This document shows positions 1 through 5,044 of a DNA stretch of 5,044 nt, in pieces; within the stretch, counting starts at the first letter, position 1, and each line of letters starts with the position of its first letter. The notes below the pieces were generated by a model, which saw only the letters and a list, made by a program, of their open reading frames with translations, ran no database searches and had not been told where the DNA came from. Both the position numbers and the translations under genes were made by a program. The DNA comes from an uncultured Collinsella sp. (lineage in GTDB: Bacteria; Actinomycetota; Coriobacteriia; Coriobacteriales; Coriobacteriaceae): assembly GCA_900552345.1 (NCBI GenBank), contig URZN01000123.1, positions 1-5,044 on the forward strand. Direction: 5' to 3'.

Positions 1-1117
1 CATCTGTACACCGCTCAACGGTATCCTGGGCCTTATCGAGATCGAAGAATTGAAGGGAGGCGATATCCAGGTCGCCCGCGAAAGCCGTGCCAAGGCGCGC
101 GTTGCCGCCAATCACCTGCTCTCGCTGATCAACGACATCCTCGAGATGGGCAAAATCGAAGACCGCAAGCTAACACTGGAGCATACGCCTTTTAACCTCA
201 AAGAGCTCTGTGACGATACACTGGTGCTGTGCAAGCTCCGCGCGTCCAGTAACGGCATCACAATGCAGGACAATAGTCTGCCGTACGCCACGGGGCCATA
301 CATGATCGGCAGTCCCACCCATATCCGACAGATCATGATCAACCTGTTAGACAACAGCATTAAGTACAACAAGCACGGCGGCTCCGTCACCTTTAGCTCA
401 AAGACCAAGCCACTCGATAACGGGCGCGCGCTCTTTTGCTTTAGCGTTTCGGATACCGGCATTGGTATGACTCCCAAGTTTTTAAAGCATATCTATGAGC
501 CGTTTGCCCAAGAAGGTGACGATGCGCGCAGCAAGTTCCAAGGAACCGGCATGGGCATGCCAATCGTCAAGTCGCTTATTGAACTGATGGGCGGCACGAT
601 TGAGATTTCGAGTGAGGTTGGCGTGGGGAGTACGTTCAACGTCCAGATTCCGCTCGATATCGACAAAGACCCTCAGGCAAGAGAGCGCGCGGACGAGCAA
701 GCAGACAGCTGCTCGCTTGCCGGCATGAACGTTCTTTTGGCAGAAGATAACGAGCTCAATGCCGAGATTGCCCAGGCGCTGCTCGAAAGCGAAGGCATTG
801 TCGTAACTCGCGCCGCCGATGGCAACGAAGCGGTCGACCTATACGTTGGCCGTCCCGCCGGCAGCTTCGATGCGATCCTGATGGACATTATGATGCCGGA
901 CATGGACGGCTACGAGGCAACCCGCGCGATTCGTCTGAGCGAGAAGGTCGATGCAGCCGATATCCCCATCATCGCGCTCACCGCCAATGCCTTTGCCGAG
1001 GACGCCAAGGCGGCACACAACGCCGGTATGAACGCCCATCTGTCCAAACCGCTCGACTTTAACAAGCTCAAAAACATACTCGCCCGCATCAAGAAAAACG
1101 GAGCTGTTTCGCTATAG
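1..1117 (+). CDS. Hybrid sensor histidine kinase/response regulator, C-terminal part (5' end cut by window edge)
   Basis: The frame is open from base 2 to the TAG at 1115-1117, giving 371 residues. The gene therefore starts outside the window, and the TTG at 50 is an internal codon. Residue 1 falls just after the expected phospho-accepting His-Asp: residues 1-8 (ICTPLNGI) are the tail of an H-box. The dimerisation helix follows to about residue 60. The ATPase domain shows an N-box (NLLDNSIKYN, 114-123), a G1 box (DTGIGM, 151-156), YEPF (165-168), a G2 box (GTGMGM, 181-186) and a final GVGSTF. A linker of about 25 residues leads to a receiver domain (about 242-365) with acidic pair Glu248/Asp249, phospho-acceptor Asp295 in LMDIMMPDMDG, Thr327 and Lys349. 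No output or HPt domain follows. The sensor part is unseen. It resembles the complete kinase at 1709-3901 over the shared region (EDNxLNAEIAQ, DIMMPxxDGxEATR). Oddity: the usual H-box Arg reads Cys at base 5, very near the contig edge. Confidence 0.95.
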   Translation, partial: ICTPLNGILGLIEIEELKGGDIQVARESRAKARVAANHLLSLINDILEMGKIEDRKLTLEHTPFNLKELCDDTLVLCKLRASSNGITMQDNSLPYATGPYMIGSPTHIRQIMINLLDNSIKYNKHGGSVTFSSKTKPLDNGRALFCFSVSDTGIGMTPKFLKHIYEPFAQEGDDARSKFQGTGMGMPIVKSLIELMGGTIEISSEVGVGSTFNVQIPLDIDKDPQARERADEQADSCSLAGMNVLLAEDNELNAEIAQALLESEGIVVTRAADGNEAVDLYVGRPAGSFDAILMDIMMPDMDGYEATRAIRLSEKVDAADIPIIALTANAFAEDAKAAHNAGMNAHLSKPLDFNKLKNILARIKKNGAVSL

Positions 1118-1144
1118 TTTGTGCTCAACAACCATACGCAGCAG

Positions 1145-1152
1145 AAAGGAAG
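1145..1152 (+). promoter_or_regulatory. Ribosome binding site of the NimA-like gene
   Basis: AAAGGAAG lies 6 bases before the ATG at 1159 and complements the 16S 3' end well. It supports that start over the overlapping out-of-frame reading that opens at 1121. Confidence 0.75.
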
Positions 1153-1158
1153 CCAACA

Positions 1159-1638
1159 ATGTTTAGGCCCTTACGCCGAAAGAAACGCGCCATCACCGAC
1201 GAGGAAGCGCGCGAGCTGCTCACTACCTGCAAGCGCGGCGTCTTTGCCGTCAACGGCGACGATGGCTACCCGTACGCCATTCCCGTCAACTACTTCTTTG
1301 ACACCGAGCACGACAAGATTTATTTCCATGGCGCCAACGCCGGCCACAAGGTCGATTCACTCAAGCGCGATGACAAGGTCTGCTTTACCGTTTACGGCAA
1401 CGAGTGTTACAAGGACGGTGACTGGGCTCCCTACGTTATGAGTACCGTGGTCTTTGGCCGCTGTCGCCTGGCGAATGACACCCCCGCGTTTATCGAGGAC
1501 AAAGCCCGCCAGCTCGCCCTTAAGTACTGCCCTTCTGCCGAGGAGGTCGAAGAGGAAATCGCCAAGGACATTAAGGGCGTCCAGCTCTACGAGATTACGA
1601 TTGAGCATCTTTGCGGCAAGCAGATTCAGGAAAAGTAA
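1159..1638 (+). CDS. NimA-like FMN-binding split-barrel protein (pyridoxamine 5'-phosphate oxidase-related)
   Basis: This is a complete 159-residue protein, a usual length for small one-domain members of the flavin-binding split-barrel superfamily. The ATG at 1159 is preceded by a good ribosome binding site (AAAGGAAG, 1145-1152). Residues 12-30 form the N-terminal helix and first strand (DEEARELL...GVFAVNG). Next come GYPYAIPVNYFF (36-47), the flavin-site signature IYFHGANAGHK (54-64) and a strand with KVCFTVYG (73-80). Later, VVFGRCRL (97-104) and YEITIEHLCGK (144-154) complete the barrel. The family binds FMN, usually as a dimer in the cytoplasm. Members include nitroimidazole reductases (Nim) and many reductases or haem/flavin-binding proteins of unknown substrate. 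The sequence fixes the family but not the substrate; metronidazole inactivation is possible but unproven. It begins 41 bases after the kinase stop with no hairpin between, so co-transcription with that kinase is likely. It is cysteine-rich for its size (Cys24, 75, 83, 102, 124, 152). Confidence 0.88.
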   Translation: MFRPLRRKKRAITDEEARELLTTCKRGVFAVNGDDGYPYAIPVNYFFDTEHDKIYFHGANAGHKVDSLKRDDKVCFTVYGNECYKDGDWAPYVMSTVVFGRCRLANDTPAFIEDKARQLALKYCPSAEEVEEEIAKDIKGVQLYEITIEHLCGKQIQEK

Positions 1639-1666
1639 GCCCTCTCAGCAGACCTCATCAATAACA

Positions 1667-1706
1667 ATATGGCCTGGTTCCAACCCACCTTGGAACCAGG
1701 CCATAT
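1667..1706. terminator. Perfect 17-bp inverted repeat between convergent genes, probable bidirectional terminator
   Basis: The left arm 1667-1683 (ATATGGCCTGGTTCCAA) is exactly complementary to the right arm 1690-1706, with the 6-nt loop CCCACC. It sits 28 bases after the NimA-like stop on the plus strand and only 2 bases after the TAA of the minus-strand kinase, the usual place for a shared two-way terminator. The U-tracts are weak: GCTTAT follows on the plus strand and TGTTATTG on the minus strand. Stopping may thus rely on the long stem, or the hairpin may protect 3' ends from exonucleases. Confidence 0.72.
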
Positions 1707-1708
1707 GC

Positions 1709-3901
1709 TTATAGAGCGTCAGCGGCTATGTGCGCTAACGCCTCAACGAGCTCCTGCGAGCTCACGGGTTTACTCAGGTGCGCGTCCATGCCCGCCTCGC
1801 GCGAAAGCCTGCGGTCGTCGGCAAAGGCGTTGGCACTCACGGCGATAATCGGCGTGGTCGCGGCATCCTCGCGATCGAGTGCTCGAATCCGACGCGTGGC
1901 CTCAAGGCCATCGATGCCAGGCATCATGATGTCCATCAACACCACGTCGTACTCGTGCGGTGCGCTCGCGGCAAACGCCTCAACGGCAGACTCGCCATCC
2001 TTAGCATGCGTCACGACGGCACCGGCACGGCTGAGTGTAAACTGCGCGATCTCGGCATTCAGATCGTTATCCTCTACGAGCAAAACGCGCAAGCCCTGGA
2101 GCGCATCGCCATCGCCCGCATCCGCGCGAACTGCCTGAGGAATCTCGGAGCGCTTGCATTTCTCGAACGGCAGGCGGATGGTAAACGTCGTCCCCTGCCC
2201 CAAGACGCTCGTAAAGCTCATGGTTCCGTCCATAAGCTCCACCAGCTGTTTTGCGATAGGCGCGCCCAGGCCAGTTCCCGATGAAGCGCCTTCCACTTGC
2301 TGCTCCTCGCGGCAAAACGGCTCGTAGAGGTGCTGTTGGAACTCCTCGCTCATGCCAATACCGTTGTCGGCGATCGTGTATTCATAGACGGGGACGCCAT
2401 CCGCTGGCTCCACCTCGCGGCACACCAGCCGAACATATCCGCCCTGGCGGTTGTACTTGACGGCGTTACCGGCAATATTGAGCAACAAGCGCTTGAGGTG
2501 CGTCACGCTCACCCGCGCATAGGGATGATTAAGCGTCTGCTGGTCGCAGATAATTGTCACCAGACGCTCCTCGGCCTGGCGCTCCAGAATATCGCGCACT
2601 TCACAGTTGAGGGCCACCAAATTTATGGGCACGAGGTTCAGGTCGACCTGTCCGCTCTCCAGGCGACTCATATCGAGGGCCTCGTTGGCAAGGTCGAGCA
2701 GCAGTCCCGATGCCGTCCAGATTTTTGAGCGGCACTCAGTCTGCTTTTGCAGATCGTCCGCATTGGCATCGCCAACCTCGACCATGCCGCGAATGCCGTT
2801 GATGGGCGTGCGCAGATCGTGGCTCATGCGACGCAGAAACTCTGTCTTTGCCGAGTTGGCAGACGAGGCCTCACGCGCCGCCTTTGCCAGCTTGTCGCCA
2901 TAGTCGCGCTCCTGCTGCAGCAAGTCCGTCAAACGTCGACGATCAGCGCGGCGACGCACCGTCACAACAACGGCTATAACACCGCCGTAGAGCACCAGCA
3001 CGCCGGCGGCAACAGCCGCGGCGACCTCAAAGTAGCGCTGCGCCGAGGCATAGGTATACACATAGAATTTGTGCGCTTTTCCAAATGTGCCCAAATACCA
3101 CTCGCCGTCGGCGTTAACCAATCTGACCTTACCAGCCAGGCATCGATCCTTAATACCGTCGACAATGAAGACATCCGTCGCAGGCAGATCGAACACGCCC
3201 AATACGGTGGGTTCAACGGCATTGGTCGCAACGACCTTGCCGTCGCTTTCGATCACGATATTGCCGCTATCGATGGTTTCATAGCCTTCGAGCAAACTCT
3301 GCAGTTTGAGCGTATTGCTTGCAACCGCCTTCGCGCTCTGATGCCTTACCGCGATAACGATACCCTCGCCATCCCGCCGGGTCACGCAACCAATGTCTGC
3401 AACCGAATCATCCGAAAGCGTAATGCGGGCGGTATAGGACTTAAGCGGATGGACCGCCACCTCCAGCACGGGTGCTTCCTTGAGATACGTAGCGAGTGAC
3501 CCGTAGCCCACATCGCCCGTCGAGGACTCGGACACCAAATTGCCCGATGCATCCGTCACAATCAGCGCGCTCACGTTGAACTGGTCGGCGTATTGCTCCA
3601 GCATGGCGTTATCCACCGAACCGTCGCGCTCCATATCGCGAGCAGCCTCTCCGGCAATCTCCATAACGCGAATCAGGTTTTTGGTCGCATAGGCGCTGTT
3701 GAACGCGTCGTAGGAAAGGCTCTGCGTCGCCACGTAATCGACAACGTCGGCAAAGCGCTGCTCGGCTTGGGCCGTCGTGTAACCGTAGCTCATCATGCCG
3801 GCAACAACCGAGAGCGCTATCCCCAGCAGAGCGACAAGGAGCCATGCCCCTGTCGAACGATTGTCCCGCTCCTGAGCGGCGTGGTCGGGCGCATCGATCA
3901 T
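1709..3901 (-). CDS. Membrane-bound hybrid sensor histidine kinase/response regulator with extracytoplasmic Cache-like sensor
   Basis: This is a complete 730-residue protein. Residues 19-40 and about 293-314 are hydrophobic and probably membrane-spanning. Between them lie about 250 extracytoplasmic residues with two PAS/Cache-like patterns (VSALIVTDASGNLVSES, 110-126; GNIVIESDGKVVATN, 213-227), suggesting a double-Cache sensor. A basic stretch and a charged helix (315-350) then lead to the H-box MSHDLRTPING, phospho-acceptor His361. No clear HAMP domain is seen. The ATPase domain has N-box NIAGNAVKYN (475-484), G1 DNGIGM (512-517), YEPF (526-529), G2 GTGLG (542-546) and GQGTTF (568-573). The receiver (about 604-725) has Glu610/Asp611, phospho-acceptor Asp657, Ser689 and Lys711. 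All catalytic residues are present, so it should autophosphorylate and pass phosphate to its own receiver. There is no HPt or DNA-binding domain. Its ATG overlaps the TGA of the solute-binding lipoprotein gene, implying coupled translation and a shared signalling role. The ligand is unknown. Confidence 0.95.
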   Translation of the reverse strand: MIDAPDHAAQERDNRSTGAWLLVALLGIALSVVAGMMSYGYTTAQAEQRFADVVDYVATQSLSYDAFNSAYATKNLIRVMEIAGEAARDMERDGSVDNAMLEQYADQFNVSALIVTDASGNLVSESSTGDVGYGSLATYLKEAPVLEVAVHPLKSYTARITLSDDSVADIGCVTRRDGEGIVIAVRHQSAKAVASNTLKLQSLLEGYETIDSGNIVIESDGKVVATNAVEPTVLGVFDLPATDVFIVDGIKDRCLAGKVRLVNADGEWYLGTFGKAHKFYVYTYASAQRYFEVAAAVAAGVLVLYGGVIAVVVTVRRRADRRRLTDLLQQERDYGDKLAKAAREASSANSAKTEFLRRMSHDLRTPINGIRGMVEVGDANADDLQKQTECRSKIWTASGLLLDLANEALDMSRLESGQVDLNLVPINLVALNCEVRDILERQAEERLVTIICDQQTLNHPYARVSVTHLKRLLLNIAGNAVKYNRQGGYVRLVCREVEPADGVPVYEYTIADNGIGMSEEFQQHLYEPFCREEQQVEGASSGTGLGAPIAKQLVELMDGTMSFTSVLGQGTTFTIRLPFEKCKRSEIPQAVRADAGDGDALQGLRVLLVEDNDLNAEIAQFTLSRAGAVVTHAKDGESAVEAFAASAPHEYDVVLMDIMMPGIDGLEATRRIRALDREDAATTPIIAVSANAFADDRRLSREAGMDAHLSKPVSSQELVEALAHIAADAL
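3898..3901 (-). promoter_or_regulatory. ATGA stop/start overlap coupling lipoprotein and kinase translation
   Basis: On the minus strand, bases 3901-3898 read ATGA: the kinase ATG (3901-3899) shares bases with the lipoprotein TGA (3900-3898). This arrangement commonly couples translation of the second gene to the first and favours balanced synthesis of interacting proteins. Confidence 0.85.
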
Positions 3902-4767
3902 GACAGGCCCTCCATATTCAAAAATGGCGAAGGGTCATCAAAGTACTTTGACACTAGGCGTTCCATGGTGCCATCGGCAAGCATTTCTTGGTAGGCATGA
4001 GTGAGCTTGACGTCGATGCCGCGCGTATCGTTGATATCGAAAGCGGTGCCCAAACCAACCTCTAGCAGCGGCTCATCCAAAATGCGATATGTCACACCAT
4101 AGTCTTTTTCGTAGGTGAGGAACGAGGACTCATGCGCGGCGATAGCGTCGACCAGGCCCTCGACGAGCGCCGGGTTCAGATATGAACCGTCCGAAAAGCT
4201 GTAGAGCTCCTTGATCTGCGGAACGTTTTCATTTGTGCGATTGAGCAAAATGCCCTCGGGCTTGGTGGTGGACTGAACCGCCACGATCTTATCCTCAAGA
4301 TCGGCAAGCGTGTAGATATCGCTCTGGGGATCGACCGCGACCACCTGGCGGCTCGCAAGGTACGGGCCGGCCCAACGATATTCGTTTTCGCGACCCGTCA
4401 TGCTAAAGCTGCCCATGACGCAATCGAGTTCGCCGCTCGCCAGCAGCTCTTTCTTCTTTTCCCAGTCGATCAGCTGGTATTTTGGCTTATAACCAATGCG
4501 GGCCAAAGCCTCGGTCAATATCTCGACATCCAGGCCAACGATATCGCCGTACTCGTCGGTATACACAAACGGTGGATAGAGGTCACTGCCGACGTTGAGC
4601 GTCTTAAGGTTGTCGTCTTTGGCCTGCGAGGCGTCCGGGGCTTTTGATGCTGGCGTCGAGGCTTCGTCATTGTGCCCGGAACAGCCGGCTATCGCTACGA
4701 CAAAGGCACACGCTACTGCAAGCGCGGCAAACAACGATATGACAACCGAGCGACGGGGTCTTTTCAT
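3898..4767 (-). CDS. Solute-binding lipoprotein, SBP_bac_3 (amino-acid-type periplasmic-binding) family
   Basis: This is a complete 289-residue protein read from the ATG at 4767. That start gives a clean lipoprotein signal: basic MKRPRR, a hydrophobic core and lipobox IAGC with Cys29 as the lipid anchor. It also has GGAG just upstream and lies about 35 bases after a probable promoter. A Ser/Ala/Asp-rich tether (30-55) leads to a type 2 periplasmic-binding fold. The fold shows LNVGSDLYPPFVYTDEYG (57-74), GLDVEILTEALARIGY (78-93), LDCVMGSFSMTGREN (114-128), WAGPY (132-136), VDAIAAH (206-212) and the C-terminal ADGTMERLVSKYF (264-276). Family members hand polar amino acids or similar small solutes to ABC importers, or act as receptor modules in kinases. 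No permease or ATPase gene is adjacent. Instead its TGA (3900-3898) overlaps the start of a hybrid kinase by four bases (ATGA), so a ligand-sensing role is inferred. The position that holds an Asp for the amino group in HisJ appears to be His212 here, by alignment from memory. Confidence 0.92.
   Translation of the reverse strand: MKRPRRSVVISLFAALAVACAFVVAIAGCSGHNDEASTPASKAPDASQAKDDNLKTLNVGSDLYPPFVYTDEYGDIVGLDVEILTEALARIGYKPKYQLIDWEKKKELLASGELDCVMGSFSMTGRENEYRWAGPYLASRQVVAVDPQSDIYTLADLEDKIVAVQSTTKPEGILLNRTNENVPQIKELYSFSDGSYLNPALVEGLVDAIAAHESSFLTYEKDYGVTYRILDEPLLEVGLGTAFDINDTRGIDVKLTHAYQEMLADGTMERLVSKYFDDPSPFLNMEGLS
3908..3913 (-). promoter_or_regulatory. Ribosome binding site of the minus-strand kinase
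   Basis: GGAGGG (minus strand) lies 6 bases before the kinase ATG, inside the last codons of the lipoprotein gene. It confirms 3901 as the start and shows the kinase can also recruit ribosomes itself. Confidence 0.8.
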
Positions 4768-4785
4768 CGAGCTCCAGACGATCCT

Positions 4786-4795
4786 GTTTACAGAC
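4786..4795. repeat. Direct repeat copy 1 (GTTTACAGAC), downstream of the probable promoter
   Basis: This copy matches GGTTACAGAC at 4842-4851 in nine of ten bases, in the same orientation and 56 bases apart. It would lie in the early transcribed leader, about +7 to +16. It could be one half of a regulator-binding pair, or chance. Confidence 0.35.
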
Positions 4796-4808
4796 TGAAA
4801 TGCTAGAA

Positions 4809-4817
4809 ATAATAGCA
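4809..4817 (-). promoter_or_regulatory. Probable extended -10 promoter of the lipoprotein-kinase operon
   Basis: The minus strand reads TGC followed by TATTAT (TG at 4817-4816, hexamer 4814-4809). This matches the extended -10 pattern TGnTATAAT with one mismatch in the hexamer. No convincing -35 box is seen at 17 bases, which is tolerated by extended -10 promoters. Transcription would begin near 4802, giving a leader of about 35 bases before the ATG at 4767. The short inverted repeat TGCTA/TAGCA (4801-4805 and 4813-4817) overlaps it. Confidence 0.5.
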
Positions 4818-4841
4818 AACGAAGTCACACGAGTGCCCAAT

Positions 4842-4851
4842 GGTTACAGAC
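4842..4851. repeat. Direct repeat copy 2 (GGTTACAGAC), upstream of the probable promoter
   Basis: This is the partner of the copy at 4786-4795. Relative to a start near 4802 it lies at about -40 to -49, a typical place for activator binding next to a promoter without a good -35 box. Confidence 0.35.
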
Positions 4852-4858
4852 GTTTTAC

Positions 4859-4900
4859 CATGTGGGGCCTTCCAGCCGACTTGGCAGAAGACCCCGCATG
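4859..4900 (-). terminator. Hairpin after the PLP-enzyme gene, possible terminator
   Basis: The outer arms 4859-4867 and 4892-4900 (CATGTGGGG with CCCCGCATG) pair with one mismatch. Inner arms 4869-4872 with 4887-4890 and 4875-4877 with 4883-4885 continue the stem to the loop GACTT. In the minus-strand RNA, GGGGUCUUC pairs with GAAGGCCCC through one G-U pair. It begins about 10 bases after the stop of the aminotransferase-like gene and separates that gene from the lipoprotein promoter. No U-tract follows (GTAAAACG), so intrinsic termination is not certain. Confidence 0.45.
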
Positions 4901-4910
4901 CAGTGCTCAC

Positions 4911-5044
4911 TTACCGTGCATTAAAAACGTAGCGGTCCAGGCGGTCGCACGCTTCCCTTACGCGCGAAAGCGGCAGCGCCAGATTCACGCGAATGTGACA
5001 GGGCCCGTGGAACGGACGGCCGTCCCGATACCCCTGTCTCTTAT
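4911..5044 (-). CDS. MalY/PatB-like PLP-dependent C-S lyase or aminotransferase, C-terminal fragment
   Basis: On the minus strand an open frame runs in from the window edge to the TAA at 4913-4911, giving 43 codons. The first three (KRQ, 5042-5034) come from the suspected adapter, leaving about 40 genuine residues. The key segment is HGPCHIRVNLALPLSRVREA, followed by CDRLDRYVF. In fold-type I PLP enzymes the Arg of an RxN(L/I)A motif near the C-terminus binds the substrate carboxylate, and the closing helix (SRVREACDRLDRYV) is typical. The style is closest to the MalY/PatB group, which cleaves cystathionine or cysteine C-S bonds; a general class I/II aminotransferase is the alternative. It is on the same strand as the lipoprotein-kinase operon, 143 bases upstream, with a hairpin and a probable promoter between, so it is likely a separate transcript. 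Too little remains to judge activity. Confidence 0.65.
   Translation of the reverse strand, partial: KRQGYRDGRPFHGPCHIRVNLALPLSRVREACDRLDRYVFNAR
5034..5044. other. Probable Tn5 mosaic-end/Nextera adapter remnant
   Basis: The last 11 bases, CTGTCTCTTAT, are identical to the first 11 bases of the standard tagmentation adapter as read through at the end of an insert (reverse complement of the Tn5 mosaic end). Exact placement at the contig terminus makes chance very unlikely. Genuine sequence probably ends at 5033. Confidence 0.85.

Noticed and set aside
1..6. Adapter sequence at the left end (CATCTG resembles the far end of the adapter read-through)
   Set aside because: The match is only 6 bases, and a kinase codon series (Asp-Ile-Arg/Cys) explains CATC equally well. 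It is too weak to call, though it could be the source of the odd Cys codon.
50..52. TTG at 50 as the start of the first kinase
   Set aside because: The frame is open back to base 2 and the upstream residues (TPLNGILGLIEIEE) are conserved H-box and helix sequence, so the gene continues beyond the window.
1121..1441. Plus-strand open frame of 106 codons beginning before the NimA-like gene
   Set aside because: It overlaps the NimA-like gene out of frame, has a low-complexity Ser/Thr/Pro-rich composition and lacks the family motifs.
1709..2600. Ser689 instead of Thr in the receiver of the complete kinase as a defect
   Set aside because: Ser and Thr are both common at this switch position in receiver domains, and the phospho-acceptor Asp, acidic pair and Lys are intact.
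2747..3499. Open frame of 250 codons on the plus strand
   Set aside because: It lies wholly antisense to the kinase gene, whose protein has full domain logic. The plus-strand translation has no recognisable motif and no ribosome binding site; it reflects high-GC codon bias.
3898..4767. Lipoprotein as part of an ABC amino-acid importer operon
   Set aside because: The next gene is a kinase and the previous gene is a PLP enzyme with a hairpin and promoter between. No permease or ATPase is visible on either strand, although an unlinked importer cannot be excluded.
4768..4818. Upstream TTG start at 4818 for the lipoprotein
   Set aside because: It would put 17 residues before the lipoprotein signal sequence, has no ribosome binding site, and lies upstream of the probable -10 element. 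The ATG at 4767 fits the signal peptide and leader.
4859..4900. Riboswitch or attenuator in the leader of the lipoprotein gene
   Set aside because: The hairpin lies upstream of the probable transcription start (about 4802) and close behind the preceding gene's stop, so a 3' structure of that gene is simpler.

Overview
The window looks like a complete short assembly contig from a high-GC bacterium, by eye in the high-50s percent GC. My best guess is the class Coriobacteriia (Collinsella or a relative). This rests on the base composition, the style of the hybrid sensor kinases and the NimA-like flavoprotein. It is an inference from protein style, not from a marker gene. Both ends cut through genes. 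The last 11 bases (5034-5044) match the start of the Tn5 mosaic-end/Nextera adapter, so they are probably not genomic.

Left part, plus strand: the C-terminal 371 residues of a hybrid histidine kinase (end of the H-box, ATPase domain, receiver domain) finish at 1117. After 41 bases comes a complete 159-residue FMN-binding split-barrel protein of the NimA/pyridoxamine-phosphate-oxidase-like superfamily (1159-1638). The two probably share a transcript. Centre: a perfect 17-bp inverted repeat with a 6-nt loop (1667-1706) lies between the convergent genes and probably acts as a two-way transcription stop.

Right part, minus strand: a two-gene operon is read leftward from a probable extended -10 promoter near 4809-4817. 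The first gene encodes a solute-binding lipoprotein of the SBP_bac_3 family (start at 4767). Its TGA overlaps the ATG of the second gene, a complete 730-residue membrane-bound hybrid histidine kinase (3901-1709) with two membrane segments, a ~250-residue extracytoplasmic sensor region, a kinase core and a receiver. Upstream, on the same strand, is the last ~40 codons of a fold-type I PLP enzyme resembling MalY/PatB C-S lyase. A hairpin lies after its stop.

Working model: the lipoprotein captures a solute outside the membrane and presents it to the kinase sensor domain, as a two-piece counterpart of BvgS-type kinases that carry Venus-flytrap domains. No permease or ATPase gene is seen beside it, although the contig is short. 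Neither kinase has a DNA-binding output, so a downstream phosphotransfer partner must be encoded elsewhere. There is no tRNA, rRNA, CRISPR array, insertion sequence or stretch over 300 bases without a gene.
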